Positions 41,561 to 52,068 of a stretch of DNA of 64,000 nt are shown here, piece after piece; positions within the stretch are counted from its first letter, which is position 1; every line of letters starts with the position of its first letter. The notes below the pieces were generated by a model. That model did not search any database and was not told where the DNA came from. It saw only the letters and a program-made list of their open reading frames with translations. A program made the translations under genes and the position numbers. Origin of the DNA: Microbulbifer okhotskensis (GTDB lineage Bacteria > Pseudomonadota > Gammaproteobacteria > Pseudomonadales > Cellvibrionaceae); the NCBI RefSeq assembly GCF_023895975.1, contig NZ_JALBWM010000007.1:1-64000 (forward strand), in the 5' to 3' direction.

Positions 41561-41998
41561 TTGAAACAAATTACTATCTACACAGATGGCGCTTGTCGCG
41601 GAAACCCAGGCCCGGGGGGCTGGGGTGCTCTTTTGGTTTATGGTGATACGGAGAAAGAACTATTTGGTGGAGAGTCTCATACCACCAATAACCGTATGGA
41701 ATTACTCGCTGCGATAAAGGCACTAGAGGCATTGAAGCAGCCCTGTAACATTGACCTCCATACCGACTCACAATACTTGCGGCAGGGTATCACCGGCTGG
41801 ATTAATAATTGGAAGAAGAATGGCTGGAAGACAGCCAGTAAGAAACCCGTCAAGAATGCGGATCTATGGCGGCAGCTGGATGAGAGTATTGGCTCTCATG
41901 AAGTGCAATGGCACTGGGTGAAAGGGCATGCGGGCCACCCGGGCAATGAGAGGGCCGATCAGCTGGCAAACCGCGGTGTTGATGAACTGGAATCCTGA
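41561..41998 (+). CDS. rnhA: Ribonuclease HI
   Basis: 145 residues from TTG 41561, giving the canonical [21 protein letters not shown] start. Catalytic acids are visible: D in YTDG, E in NRMELLAA, D in HTDSQY and D in ERADQLA. The basic loop [15 protein letters not shown] is present. It removes RNA in RNA-DNA hybrids. A longer TTG start at 41549 adds four residues. It lies 14 bases upstream of dnaQ. Confidence 0.95.
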   Translation: MKQITIYTDGACRGNPGPGGWGALLVYGDTEKELFGGESHTTNNRMELLAAIKALEALKQPCNIDLHTDSQYLRQGITGWINNWKKNGWKTASKKPVKNADLWRQLDESIGSHEVQWHWVKGHAGHPGNERADQLANRGVDELES

Positions 41999-42012
41999 AG
42001 GGGAAATACATA

Positions 42013-42741
42013 GTGCGACAGGTAGTTCTCGATACTGAGACCACAGGTCTCGACCCGAAAAGCGGCCATAGAATTATTGAAATCGGATGCGTAGAGCTGG
42101 TTAACCGCAAGCTGACCGGAAGACATTACCACCAGTACATCAACCCGCAACGACAGGTTGAAGATGGTGCAATGGAAGTTCATGGGATTACCAATGAATT
42201 TCTCGTTGACAAGCCGGTATTTGCTCAAATCGCCGATGACTTTATGAGCTTTTGTGAAGGGGCTGAGCTTGTTATTCATAATGCGCCTTTTGATGTTGGG
42301 TTTATTAATGCCGAATTAAGGTTATTGGGTAGTCCGCGTTGGCGCAGTGTGAGCGCTCACTGCAGCGTGCTTGATACCCTGGCACTTGCACGGGGGAAGC
42401 ACCCGGGACAGAAGAATAACCTCGATGCGTTGTGTAAGCGTTATTTCGTAGATAACTCACAGCGGGATTTGCACGGGGCCTTGTTGGATGCGGAGATTCT
42501 CTCCGACGTCTACTTGATGATGACCGGTGGTCAGACCGATTTGGTTCTGGCTCAAGGTAGCGACGGGCAGGGCGGTGAAGACGGTGAGAAGGCACAGAGC
42601 GAGGTGGCTACTACGGCTATTCGCCGGTTGGCTGCTAGCAGAAAACCCCTTGTTGTGCCCCGGGCTACTCCACTGGAGAGGGAGGCTCACCAATCTATGC
42701 TGGAACTGCTGGAAAAGTCTGCGGGTAAGCACTTCTGGTAG
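42013..42741 (+). CDS. dnaQ: DNA polymerase III epsilon subunit (3'-5' exonuclease)
   Basis: 242 residues from GTG 42013 after GAAGGGGA. The DEDDh exonuclease motifs are VLDTETTGL (Exo I), IHNAPFDVGF (Exo II) and HGALLDAEI (Exo III). The C-terminal 60 residues are the polymerase-binding tail. It proofreads replication errors. The rnhA-dnaQ order is typical. Confidence 0.95.
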   Translation: MRQVVLDTETTGLDPKSGHRIIEIGCVELVNRKLTGRHYHQYINPQRQVEDGAMEVHGITNEFLVDKPVFAQIADDFMSFCEGAELVIHNAPFDVGFINAELRLLGSPRWRSVSAHCSVLDTLALARGKHPGQKNNLDALCKRYFVDNSQRDLHGALLDAEILSDVYLMMTGGQTDLVLAQGSDGQGGEDGEKAQSEVATTAIRRLAASRKPLVVPRATPLEREAHQSMLELLEKSAGKHFW

Positions 42742-42925
42742 TGGCTGCGCTAACAGGTTGCTGGCAATGGCCTTGTCGGGTCTTTATCAGCCTGTTTTAC
42801 TGTCCATGCCCACAAACCCTTCAATACAGATCGAGCGCCCAAAGGCTTGATCTACGGCCTGAATATCTTTGCCTATGTTATCAGGCCCTCGAAAAACATT
42901 GATTCAGCTGCCTGCCAAACCACGC

Positions 42926-42972
42926 CCTGGGTGCGACTGGGGTTGCCTCCCCCCCACCCAGGACTTTCTTTT
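42926..42972. terminator. Candidate terminator between dnaQ and nhaB
   Basis: CCTGGGTG (42926-42933) pairs with CACCCAGG (42955-42962), followed by ACTTTCTTTT. It lies between convergent gene ends. Confidence 0.6.
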
Positions 42973-42984
42973 GCTTACCTTTCT

Positions 42985-44523
42985 CTAGATCGCATACACC
43001 ACGCAAATCAGAGCCACAATACTCAGGACTATGGTGTAAGGCAGAGCCATAATAACCATGCGGCCGTAAGACAAGCGTATCAAGGGGGCAAGGGCCGATG
43101 TCAGCAGGAATAGAAACGCAGCCTGGCCATTGGGGGTAGCAACGCTGGGCAGGTTTGTCCCGGTGTTAATGGCGATGGCCAACTTGTCGAAATGCTCTCT
43201 GGTGATGTCACCGGCGGTGAGGGCTGCTTTGATTTCATTGATATAAACAGTCGCCACAAATACGTTATCGCTGATCATCGACAAAATACCGTTAGCCAGG
43301 AAAAGTAATCCGGGTTGCTGCTCTGGTTTTTGTGAGAGTACGAAATTGGTTACTGGCTCAAAAAGATGTTGCTGATGAATAACCGCAACAATCGCGAAGA
43401 AAACCACCAGCAATGCCGTAAAGGGGAGAGCTTCCTCAAATGCGTGGCCGATGCGCGCTTCTTGGACGATGCCGTTAAAAGAAGTCAGCAGTACAATAAT
43501 CATTAGGCCAATAATGCCTACTTCGGCAACGTGAAATGCCAGCGCCAGCACCAGGAGCAAGGCCACGATACCCTGAACCCAAAGTTCGGCAATTTGTGCG
43601 GAAGTGCGCTTTTTTTCTTCTTCCTTTGAGAATTTGACCAGCACTTCGCGAACCGCGACGGGCAATTGAGCACCGTAGCCAAACAGTTTTATTTTTTCCA
43701 GAAGGGCGCAGGTAGCTAGTCCAGCAAAAAGAGTTGGGATAGTGACTGGGGCCATCTGTAGAAAGAATTGGACAAACTCCCATCCAGCCTTCTCTGCAAT
43801 CAGAAGGTTTTGAGGTTCGCCAACCAGGGTACAGACGCCACCGAGAGCGGTGCCAATGGCACCGTGCATTATCAGGCTGCGCAGGTAGGCCCTGAACTGA
43901 TCCAGATCCTCCCGATGATACTCTACAACCTGCTCATCGTTGGAGTGGTCATGGTCGTGGTGATGGTGGGATTGCTGAGAGGCGACCCGATGATAAACAG
44001 AGTAAAATCCAACCGCCACAGCGATAAGTACGGCAGTAACAGTCAAGGCATCCAAAAAGGCGGAGAGAACTGCAGCCACTGCACAAAATAACATTGATAG
44101 CAGTATTTTAGAGTTCACATTGAGCAGAATTTTAGTGAACACAAACAGTAGCAGGCTCTTCATAAAGTAAATGCCTGCCACCATAAACATAAGAAGCAGG
44201 ATAACTTCAATGTTCTCTACGACTTCGTGATACACCGCATCAGTGCTTGTCATTCCCATCAGGACGGCTTCGATTGCGAGCAGTCCGCCAGGTTGCAGTG
44301 GGTAGCACTTAAGAGCCATGGCCAGTGTAAAAATAAACTCCCCAATAAGTACCCAGCCTGTTACGAAAGGTCCACTGACATAGAGTACCAGTGGGTTGAG
44401 GAGTAGAAAGGCGGCAATGGTTAATTTGTACCAATCTGGCGCTTCGCCTAAAAAATTCTCGGCAAAGGCCCGACCAAAGCCATTGCCGGAAGTGGCCATT
44501 GTATTGTTGTAGGTGTTCATCAT
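42985..44523 (-). CDS. nhaB: Na+/H+ antiporter NhaB
   Basis: 512 residues with about 12 membrane helices. [14 protein letters not shown] and [14 protein letters not shown] are typical of NhaB, as are [24 protein letters not shown] and the C-terminal [28 protein letters not shown]. It exports Na+ in exchange for protons, fitting a saline habitat. A cytoplasmic or loop segment holds a histidine-rich patch, H186-H193. The start is one of two adjacent ATGs. Confidence 0.94.
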   Translation of the reverse strand: MMNTYNNTMATSGNGFGRAFAENFLGEAPDWYKLTIAAFLLLNPLVLYVSGPFVTGWVLIGEFIFTLAMALKCYPLQPGGLLAIEAVLMGMTSTDAVYHEVVENIEVILLLMFMVAGIYFMKSLLLFVFTKILLNVNSKILLSMLFCAVAAVLSAFLDALTVTAVLIAVAVGFYSVYHRVASQQSHHHHDHDHSNDEQVVEYHREDLDQFRAYLRSLIMHGAIGTALGGVCTLVGEPQNLLIAEKAGWEFVQFFLQMAPVTIPTLFAGLATCALLEKIKLFGYGAQLPVAVREVLVKFSKEEEKKRTSAQIAELWVQGIVALLLVLALAFHVAEVGIIGLMIIVLLTSFNGIVQEARIGHAFEEALPFTALLVVFFAIVAVIHQQHLFEPVTNFVLSQKPEQQPGLLFLANGILSMISDNVFVATVYINEIKAALTAGDITREHFDKLAIAINTGTNLPSVATPNGQAAFLFLLTSALAPLIRLSYGRMVIMALPYTIVLSIVALICVVYAI

Positions 44524-44900
44524 TTACTTCCCTGGTTAACCCATCAAGGTGGGTCAAAATGGAATCTTGGGAATCAAGCGGTATGTGCGAAATGGCTACT
44601 TGAATGCAATATCGCAGCGGTGCTTCCCCGGGTTTATTGTGTACTGATCGATTGGTTTTTGTTCGATAACACAAAAAAAGTACAGCTTTAAACTTGAAAG
44701 TAGCAAACGCTACTGGGTTTTCCGGAAAATTCAAGTAATTTAGGGGGTTCCGGGTTGTGGGCAGTTGATTTGTCGATTATTCGGTGGAAATTGTTTGCCG
44801 AAAGGTGGACTCTTTTAGATATTGGGGTAAATTGCCCTTTATAAGGCCAGTATCATCCCGATCTGGTTGTTTTTTGTTCGAATATAGGAAGAGTGCAGCG

Positions 44901-46607
44901 GTGCAGGCAAAGACTGAATTGCGCAAGATCAATATCACTTCTGTCAATGTAGTGAAGGATGAGTTGGTAGCTACCATAGATAATGCCGCATCGCATTTGG
45001 ATAAATTTGCTGCGGATATCGCTCAAAAGCAGCCTCTTGAACAATGCTTAATGGCACTTAGGCAGGTGAGCGGGGTGTTACAGATGGTTCAATTACACGC
45101 TGCCGAACTCCTCGCCCAAGAAAAAATTAAAGCACTGACTGAGGTTTTAGAGGAGCGTCAACAGGCTTCCGAGGAGTTGATGGAGGCGTTAGGGATGGGC
45201 TTCTATGTGATGGGGCGCTATCTGGACTTTGTACAGAGCCGCGCGATTGCCCGCCCGGAATTGCTAATCCCCTACATCAATAATTTGCGGGCCGCGCGTT
45301 CGCAGCCTCCAGTGCCTGAAAGCCACTTTTTCCGTTGTAATTTAGACGCCAGCGTACCAGGAACTGGCGCCTCTGCAGTAATGTCCGAAGATTTGAAAAG
45401 TTTTGTGCGCCGTTTTCGTCATATGTACCAGGTCGGTTTACTGGCTCTGTTGCGCGGCAAACCTCGTAGTCCCGCCTACACCATGATGTCACGGGCTCTT
45501 GAGCGAATCGCGAGCATCACCATGGGCCGCCCAAATGGCCGTTTATGGGTGGTAGCAGGTGCTGCTCTTGCTGGTATGGCGACCCGGGAAATGCGCATCA
45601 GCCGTTCGCGAGTGATGGTTTTTAGCATGTTTGATCGCTGGTTGCGGGCTTTGCAGAAAGAATGTGATACGGCATTGGATCAACCCGCGCCGCCAATTTT
45701 GCTGAAGGAGTGTATTTACTGGCTAGCCCTCTCACGCCCGGAAGGTTTTGGAGCAAAATTATTGGAGGCCTTCTCTGCTGAACCTCTGGATTACAGCGAG
45801 GAGGAGCTTGAGCGCGAGCGTACTAGTCTTGGTGGTCCCGGAGCTACGGCGATTACTGCGGTGGCTAATGCTCTTGAAGATGAGCTATCGGGGGTGCGCC
45901 GGATGCTGGATGATGTTGAGTTGATCGGAGTCTCCAGTCTTGGGGATGAAGATGGCCTGGGGTCATCTCTGCAAAAAGTTGCCGGCACTTTGCAAATGCT
46001 CAATTTCAAGCGGGTAGGAGAAAGTTTGCGAACTGCAGTGGCCGAATACCAAAGTGCCGCTGGTGCCGGCGGCTCTATTGCTGATAATGCACTACAGAAA
46101 TTGACCGGCCAGGTACTCATGGTGGACAGCACTATTCGGGCGCTCAAGCAGAGCACCTCGATCGACTTGGACGAATATGGTCATGCGGACATCGCATTTG
46201 AGCACAGTCAGTTGGCTGAAGCAGAAGTCGCTGTGCTCAAGGAGGCGGAGGCAGGCTTGGCTCTGATCAAGAGAGCTTTGGCGGCCTATGCTGAGTCAGA
46301 TTTTGATCATGGTCATATTCGTAATGTTTCGACCACATTGAACTCTGTGCGCGGAGGTTTGATTGTTCTCAATCTCAGCCGTGCGGCGTCGGTGGTCGAG
46401 GGGCTGTTGAGTTTTGTCGAGAGGGTCATTGAGCGGCATGATGCCGGCCCCGAAGTTGAGCAATCGCTGGATATTTTTGCCGATGCCATTATCAGCCTCG
46501 AGTACTATCTTGGAGAGGTTAAATTGCACCGGCAGACAGATATTCAGTCTCTGAGTTTGGCAGTAGAAAGTTTGGCCGCTCTCGGCTACCCGGTAGAGGC
46601 AGCGTAA
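44901..46607 (+). CDS. Hpt-domain protein resembling the N-terminus of ChpA/PilL
   Basis: About 568 residues from GTG 44901, with AGGAAG at 44886-44891. Almost all helix. The architecture resembles the N-terminal region of ChpA/PilL sensor kinases, which is made of degenerate Hpt-like repeats, and the block around LEQCLMALRQVSGVLQMVQL is the characteristic bundle start. No clear phosphorylatable HxxKG motif is visible, so it may be a non-phosphorylated scaffold. It is followed by nudC 15 bases later. A longer frame from 44784 is unlikely. Confidence 0.6.
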   Translation: MQAKTELRKINITSVNVVKDELVATIDNAASHLDKFAADIAQKQPLEQCLMALRQVSGVLQMVQLHAAELLAQEKIKALTEVLEERQQASEELMEALGMGFYVMGRYLDFVQSRAIARPELLIPYINNLRAARSQPPVPESHFFRCNLDASVPGTGASAVMSEDLKSFVRRFRHMYQVGLLALLRGKPRSPAYTMMSRALERIASITMGRPNGRLWVVAGAALAGMATREMRISRSRVMVFSMFDRWLRALQKECDTALDQPAPPILLKECIYWLALSRPEGFGAKLLEAFSAEPLDYSEEELERERTSLGGPGATAITAVANALEDELSGVRRMLDDVELIGVSSLGDEDGLGSSLQKVAGTLQMLNFKRVGESLRTAVAEYQSAAGAGGSIADNALQKLTGQVLMVDSTIRALKQSTSIDLDEYGHADIAFEHSQLAEAEVAVLKEAEAGLALIKRALAAYAESDFDHGHIRNVSTTLNSVRGGLIVLNLSRAASVVEGLLSFVERVIERHDAGPEVEQSLDIFADAIISLEYYLGEVKLHRQTDIQSLSLAVESLAALGYPVEAA

Positions 46608-46621
46608 TTAAGGAGAGCCAC

Positions 46622-47434
46622 TTGGCCGACAGATTTGTCCCAGCAGGGAATGTTTGGGCCGTCCCAGAGTTTGCGCAGCATATTATTATTGCTGAGGGGC
46701 TGATACTCTGCCGTGACGATCTTTTTTTACATAATACCGAGGTCTTGGCCTCTGAAGCCGTTCGGTCCAGCCATTACTTGGGGGAGTTGAGTGGTCAAGC
46801 CTGCGGCGTGCATGTTGTTTCTCGACAGATTGAAATTGTCGGATACGAGTGGCGCAACTTACGCAGTTTGCTCACGCGGGTTGAAGAGTCTCTATTTGCA
46901 CTGGCGGGGCGCGCACTGCAGATATCCCACTGGGATGGTCAGCACCAGTTTTGTGGCCGCTGTGGCACACCAACAATTTATCACCCCAGTGATCGCGCTC
47001 GCACTTGCTCCGCCTGTGATCTCACCGTTTACCCTCGAATCTCTCCCTGTGTAATCATGCTGGTAACCAGAGGGCAAGAATGTCTTTTGGCTCGTCATGC
47101 GTCTCACCGTAACGCAATGTATACCGCTTTGGCTGGGTTTATTGAGCCTGGTGAGAGTGCGGAGCAGGCGCTGGCACGTGAGGTACAAGAGGAGGTAGGC
47201 CTGAGTGTGGGGGAGCTTAAATACGTTGGTAGTCAGTCCTGGCCTTTTCCCGGGCAACTGATGATAGGGTATTTGGCGGAGTGGCAAGGCGGGGACTTGT
47301 GCCTCGATCCGAATGAAATTGAAGAGGCGGAGTGGTTTCACTATCTCTCCCTGCCGGCCATACCCCCGGTGCAAACCCTGTCCGGTCGTTTGATTCATAC
47401 TTTTGCCGAGATGGTGGCAGCGAAACGTCGTTAG
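46622..47434 (+). CDS. nudC: NADH pyrophosphatase / NAD-cap decapping enzyme
   Basis: 270 residues from TTG 46622 (GGAGA upstream). An N-terminal domain is followed by a zinc ribbon (CGRC and CSAC) and the Nudix box GFIEPGESAEQALAREVQEEVGL. The NudC-specific motif is SQSWPFPGQLMIGY, with S in place of the usual P and Q in place of the usual last S. The enzyme hydrolyses NADH and removes NAD caps from RNA. Confidence 0.93.
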   Translation: MADRFVPAGNVWAVPEFAQHIIIAEGLILCRDDLFLHNTEVLASEAVRSSHYLGELSGQACGVHVVSRQIEIVGYEWRNLRSLLTRVEESLFALAGRALQISHWDGQHQFCGRCGTPTIYHPSDRARTCSACDLTVYPRISPCVIMLVTRGQECLLARHASHRNAMYTALAGFIEPGESAEQALAREVQEEVGLSVGELKYVGSQSWPFPGQLMIGYLAEWQGGDLCLDPNEIEEAEWFHYLSLPAIPPVQTLSGRLIHTFAEMVAAKRR

Positions 47435-47482
47435 CCGGCTGAGTTCATAGAGGTCAGGTAGTATCAGGGAGTTGAAATTAAT

Positions 47483-48133
47483 ATGTACATAGCTATTACT
47501 TTTTTTATAGCAATTTTGGCCTTATTGTTCGTATTTTGGGGGGCGCGTGTACTGCTGGGGGGAAGTTGGTTCCTGGGTTTTCTCCGCGGTTCTATGGGGC
47601 TTTTGCTTTTTGCTGCTGCCCTATGGGTTGTCTTGGTGGCGGCGGATGTTTACAGCTACAGAAACCTGGCAGTAGAACACAGCGTGGGAGTGGTATCCTT
47701 CCGCAAAATTACTGAACAACAGTTTGAAGTAAAGTTTGCAGATGAAGATGGAATAGCGCAAAAATTCGAATTGCTCGGCGATCAATGGCAATTGGATGCA
47801 CGTATGTTGAAGTGGCAAGGGCCCTTGGCCCGTTGGGGTATCCAACCTGCGTACCGCTTGGATCGGCTGAGCGGTCGTTACCTGACGCTGCAGGATGAGA
47901 GAACTCGCGAGCGTTCCGTGCATGAGATAAGTGGAGCCAATTACGGTGTGGATGTGTGGCGATTTGTACGCAATATAGAGCAGAGGTTGCCCTTTGTTGA
48001 CGCAGTTTATGGAAGTGCGACTTTCCTACCCATGGAAGATGGGGCTGTTTATGATGTACGTATGAGTCAAAGTGGCTTGTTGGCGCGCCCTCTCAATCAG
48101 CAGGCCACCACGGCCCTTGATGGTTGGCAATAG
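47483..48133 (+). CDS. Membrane protein of unknown function
   Basis: 216 residues. Two membrane helices (about 3-21 and 34-57) are followed by a soluble beta-rich domain with QKFELLGDQWQLDARMLKWQGPLARWG and LPFVDAVYGSATFLPM. The conserved neighbourhood nudC-this-sohB suggests an envelope function. No family name is offered. Confidence 0.65.
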   Translation: MYIAITFFIAILALLFVFWGARVLLGGSWFLGFLRGSMGLLLFAAALWVVLVAADVYSYRNLAVEHSVGVVSFRKITEQQFEVKFADEDGIAQKFELLGDQWQLDARMLKWQGPLARWGIQPAYRLDRLSGRYLTLQDERTRERSVHEISGANYGVDVWRFVRNIEQRLPFVDAVYGSATFLPMEDGAVYDVRMSQSGLLARPLNQQATTALDGWQ

Positions 48134-48182
48134 TGTGAAATCAAACTAACAAAAGCAATTAAGACGGCAAACTGGAGTTTAA

Positions 48183-49328
48183 GTGGAATTTCTAATTGAA
48201 TACGGCCTGTTTCTAGCGAAGATTGTTACGGTCGTCGTAGCCTTGATGGTGCTGATTGGTTTTATTTTTGCAAATAGAGAGCAGCTCAAAGAGCGGGTTC
48301 AAGGGCATATCACAGTTACTCATCTCAACGACCGTTATGAGCTGTTCAAGGAAACATTACTTGAAGTGGTGATGGACAAACACGAATTTGCCAAACGCAA
48401 AAAACAGCAGGCTAAAGAGAAAAAATCCCAGGAAAAGGCCCTGGCCAAAAAATACAAAGCCGAAGCCAAAAAGAAGCCTGAGAAAAATTCTGACAATTCT
48501 GAAAATGCCTCTCAGGCTGATGAGCAGGCCAAAGGAAAAAGTGCCGTCGCAGCAACAAGCTCCGAGCGTAAGCGTGTATTTGTGATGCAGTTTAATGGGG
48601 ATATTAAAGCCAGTGCTCTCTCTCATCTGCGCGAGGAGGTCACCGCTATTCTTCAAGTGGCCAAGGCCGATGATGAGGTCTTGCTCTGTCTCGAAAGCCC
48701 TGGTGGCATGGTTGCAAACTATGGTCTTGCCGCCAGTCAATTAACCCGTATTCGCAGCGCTGGTATCCAATTGACTATCGCTGTTGACAAGGTAGCAGCG
48801 AGCGGCGGCTACATGATGGCTTGCGTTGCCGATCGTATTCTAGCGGCACCTTTCGCCATGTTGGGCTCGATAGGAGTTCTAGCCCAGATACCCAATTTTA
48901 ATCGTTTGCTCAAGCGCAACGATATAGATTATGAACTGTTTACCGCTGGTCAATACAAGCGCACAGTTACTATGTTCGGAGAGAATACAGAGGAAGGTAA
49001 GCAGAAGTTTCAAGACGACCTGAATGAAATTCATGTTTTATTTCAGCATTTTGTTGGTGAATATCGACCGGGACTAGATACAGATAAAGTGGCCACCGGT
49101 GAGGTATGGTTTGGACAAAAAGCGCTGACCATGGGGCTGGTTGACGAGCTTATGACCTCAGATGAATACCTGACGAGCTGCGCTCAGGATTCGGATCTTT
49201 ATCAAGTGGAGTATAAAGAGCGGAAAAATATCGCGAAGAAAATAGGGCTGGCAGCTGAGGCCAGTGTGGAATCGGCAATCACTCGTCTCTTTTCCCGCTT
49301 GGCCGCTCTTCGACACCAAGCTCAATAA
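48183..49328 (+). CDS. sohB: S49-family inner-membrane peptidase SohB
   Basis: 381 residues from GTG 48183. One N-terminal membrane helix (about 9-30) is followed by a highly charged K/E linker (about 70-125) and then the protease domain with the catalytic Ser in KVAASGGYMMAC and Lys in FTAGQYKRTVTMFGENTEEG. SohB is a probable periplasmic-facing protease related to SppA. The linker is rich in Lys and varies in length in the family. Confidence 0.92.
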   Translation: MEFLIEYGLFLAKIVTVVVALMVLIGFIFANREQLKERVQGHITVTHLNDRYELFKETLLEVVMDKHEFAKRKKQQAKEKKSQEKALAKKYKAEAKKKPEKNSDNSENASQADEQAKGKSAVAATSSERKRVFVMQFNGDIKASALSHLREEVTAILQVAKADDEVLLCLESPGGMVANYGLAASQLTRIRSAGIQLTIAVDKVAASGGYMMACVADRILAAPFAMLGSIGVLAQIPNFNRLLKRNDIDYELFTAGQYKRTVTMFGENTEEGKQKFQDDLNEIHVLFQHFVGEYRPGLDTDKVATGEVWFGQKALTMGLVDELMTSDEYLTSCAQDSDLYQVEYKERKNIAKKIGLAAEASVESAITRLFSRLAALRHQAQ

Positions 49329-49361
49329 GTAAAAAATTGACAGTGTTGCGTGGAGTGAATC

Positions 49362-50375
49362 ATGGAAATTGTTAAGGATGAGCTGTTTCGTGCAATTCAG
49401 GTTAGGGAAGTGGCTTCGGGAAAGTTCGACCAATCTATAGTTGAGCGTTACCTCTCAGAGCTTCCTGATAACCCGTTGTTACTCGATGTCAGTTATTCAT
49501 CCCTTAACTTTAAGGATTCACTTTCTGCCTTTGGTAACCGTGGCATCACTAGCGATTATCCTCACACACCCGGGATCGATGCTGTGGGCAGAGTGGTTTT
49601 TGACCGAACTAAAACCTTCATTCCCGGCGCTGAATTGTTAGTCAATGGCTACGATCTGGGGATGAATACTGCCGGCGGCCTGGCCGAGCGCATTGCAGTA
49701 CCCTCGGAGTGGGCCCTACCGCTGCCTGAGGGGTTAACTGCATGGGAATCTATGGCTCTCGGTACAGCGGGATTTACCGCAGCGCTATGTGTTGAAAAAC
49801 TGCTGGAGTCAGGCGCATTGCCGGAAGACGGCGAGGTTGTGGTGACGGGATCTACCGGTGGTGTAGGGTCAATAGCCGTTGCTTTGCTGGCCAAGCTTGG
49901 TTTTCGCGTTGCTGCAGTCACGGGAAAGCTTGAGTCTGCAGATTATTTGGCTAGTTTGGGGGCCTGGAAGGTGTTGGACCGGGATACCTTGGCACCTTTT
50001 GCCAGTAAGGCAATGGCAAAACCGCTATGGGCCTGGGCGATAGATACGGTTGGCGGGGAGACGCTGTTTAATGTCATCAAGTCGCTCCGCTATGGTGGAG
50101 GGGTTGCCGCTTGTGGAATGGCCTCAGGCGCGCAATTTCATGCCAATGTGTTCCCTTTTATACTTCGAGGTATCAGTCTGCTGGGCGTGGACAGTGCCGT
50201 TTTGCCTATTGATAAAAAGGCGGAGATATGGAGAAAACTTGCAGGTCAATGGTATATCGGTAACAAGCTCGGCATTATCGCTGAGAATATTGGCCTTGAG
50301 CAGGCCCCTGAATTCCTCGCTCGCCTGAATCGAGGCCATGGAATTGGCCGCTATGTAGTTGATATGTCACTCTAG
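49362..50375 (+). CDS. YhdH/AcuI-type NADPH-dependent oxidoreductase
   Basis: 337 residues of the quinone oxidoreductase (MDR) superfamily. The start FRAIQVREV and the PHTPGIDAVGRVV, GTAGFTAALCVEKL and TGSTGGVGSIAVALLAKLG (NADPH loop) segments are those of YhdH/AcuI proteins, which reduce acryloyl-CoA to propanoyl-CoA. No zinc-binding cysteines are seen, as expected. It may link to propionate or DMSP metabolism, but the substrate is inferred only. Confidence 0.85.
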   Translation: MEIVKDELFRAIQVREVASGKFDQSIVERYLSELPDNPLLLDVSYSSLNFKDSLSAFGNRGITSDYPHTPGIDAVGRVVFDRTKTFIPGAELLVNGYDLGMNTAGGLAERIAVPSEWALPLPEGLTAWESMALGTAGFTAALCVEKLLESGALPEDGEVVVTGSTGGVGSIAVALLAKLGFRVAAVTGKLESADYLASLGAWKVLDRDTLAPFASKAMAKPLWAWAIDTVGGETLFNVIKSLRYGGGVAACGMASGAQFHANVFPFILRGISLLGVDSAVLPIDKKAEIWRKLAGQWYIGNKLGIIAENIGLEQAPEFLARLNRGHGIGRYVVDMSL

Positions 50376-50534
50376 TGCGTTCTTTATTTTAGAATAATAA
50401 ACCTAATTGATAGATTTATATCACCATATCAAAGAGCCCTCGCTATTTAAAAACGTATTTGTGCATGGGCATTTTTCTCAGTAGCCTTTAAACGGACTCT
50501 GCTGTTTGCGGGCTTGTTGTATTGGAAGAAGACT

Positions 50535-51797
50535 TTGTCGACAGGTAATGACGAAAGTACGATCTCAGACCAGCGTAACGCTCTGGTGCTTTCTGGAGGG
50601 GGTGCGCGTGCGGCGTATCAGGCAGGAGTATTGCGGGCCCTTTCTGAATTAGTACCGGAAGATAATCCGCGCCCATTTCAAATAATCTGCGGTACTTCCG
50701 CCGGAGCTATGAATGCGATGCTTCTCGCTTCTCATACTGGCACTTTTAAAGAAGCTGTCGACAGGATGTGCTCGGTTTGGTTGGGTCTCAGTGTGGAGCA
50801 GGTGTATTGCACTAGCTGGCGCAGCCTGCTGGGGAATTTGTTTTCCATCAGCCGATCGTTATTAAATCAGGGTGTTGGCCGGCAGAAACCGTTAGCTCTG
50901 TTGGATAATAGCCCTTTGCGCGAATTGGTAGAGGGGGTTATTGATTTTAATAATATCCAAAAAAATATAGACGCAGGACATTTACGCGCAACCAGTGTGA
51001 ATGCGCTCTCCTATAGCGAAGGTCAGTCAGTTAGCTTTTTTCAAGGTGCTGAAGATGTGAATGGGTGGCAACGATTTCGTCGTTTTGGTGTTCCGACTCG
51101 ACTGACATCCGATCATCTGCTGGCGTCTGCAGCTATTCCGGCAATTTTTCCGGCAGTGAAGTTGGATGGAGCCTATTTCTGTGATGGTGCTATCCGCCTG
51201 ATGGCGCCAATCAGCCCCGCTTTGCACTTGGGGGCCAAGCGTGTTTTTGTGGTGGGTGTTTCCGACAATCGCTCCCCTGTGCACTGGGGGAGCCGTAACA
51301 GTCCTGCACCGATGCGCTCTCCTTCCATGGCACAGATTGCGGCTCAGCTTTTTAATGCGGCATTTATTGATAGCTTGGAAGCTGATTTGGAGCATTTGGA
51401 TCGAGTCAATATGCTACTCGATTACGCCGATCAGTCAGATCACGCTGACCTTAAACTCTTGCGCCCTGTCGAATCTGTAGTAATTGAGCCTTCGCAGAGC
51501 TTGGGGCGCCTTAGTGGTCGCAAGCTTGGCCACCTTCCCCCGGCACTTCGCTGGTTGTTTCGTTCAACGGGTGCAACTAATCCAGAAGGTGGTGCATCAG
51601 CCGCCAGTTATCTATTGTTTGAAAAACCTTATATTGAAGAGCTTATTGATCTCGGCTATCAAGATGCTATGTGGGAGAAGGATAAGTTGCGTAGTTTCCT
51701 GCAGCCGGCACCAGAAGGTAAAGTTGAGCGCAGAGGGCTATTTGGGATGCGCGGTAAATCTCAGGAAGAGGCGTCTCAGGATAATTCGCAAAGCTGA
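50535..51797 (+). CDS. Patatin-like phospholipase
   Basis: About 420 residues. The glycine loop LVLSGGGARAAYQAGVLRAL forms the oxyanion hole. The nucleophile Ser is in CGTSAGAMNA and the dyad Asp in FCDGAIR. PAIFPAVKL and GAKRVFVVGVSDNR follow. No signal peptide, so a cytosolic or membrane-associated lipid acyl hydrolase. TTG 50535 with GGAAGA just before it is preferred over TTG 50514. The last 60 residues are polar and variable. Confidence 0.85.
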   Translation: MSTGNDESTISDQRNALVLSGGGARAAYQAGVLRALSELVPEDNPRPFQIICGTSAGAMNAMLLASHTGTFKEAVDRMCSVWLGLSVEQVYCTSWRSLLGNLFSISRSLLNQGVGRQKPLALLDNSPLRELVEGVIDFNNIQKNIDAGHLRATSVNALSYSEGQSVSFFQGAEDVNGWQRFRRFGVPTRLTSDHLLASAAIPAIFPAVKLDGAYFCDGAIRLMAPISPALHLGAKRVFVVGVSDNRSPVHWGSRNSPAPMRSPSMAQIAAQLFNAAFIDSLEADLEHLDRVNMLLDYADQSDHADLKLLRPVESVVIEPSQSLGRLSGRKLGHLPPALRWLFRSTGATNPEGGASAASYLLFEKPYIEELIDLGYQDAMWEKDKLRSFLQPAPEGKVERRGLFGMRGKSQEEASQDNSQS

Positions 51798-52068
51798 ATA
51801 TGCCGGTTCTTGTTGGAATCTGTCTTAAAAAATCCAGTCACACGTGTTGTGCGGGGTGCTGCCGTTTCCGTCCAATGCAGATTCCTCGCGGGGCGTGAAA
51901 TACTGCAGGATGCTGCATTTTCATGTCATTTGAATATGAATAAAAAGTAATTTTTATAGCGCTATTTATCAGAACGACAGATTTAAGAAATTAGTTGATT
52001 TTTTTGCCTTAATGGAGTGAGGCTCTATATTTGATAGAGGTATTAGTTTTACTGGGCGTTTATACGAG

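Noticed and set aside
42847..43113. 88-codon plus-strand frame between dnaQ and nhaB
   Set aside because: Overlaps the 3' end of nhaB and the candidate terminator; no coding signal.
51798..52068. AT-rich gap before the PL14-like gene, examined for a leader gene or tRNA
   Set aside because: No frame with a start and no tRNA-like cloverleaf were seen.
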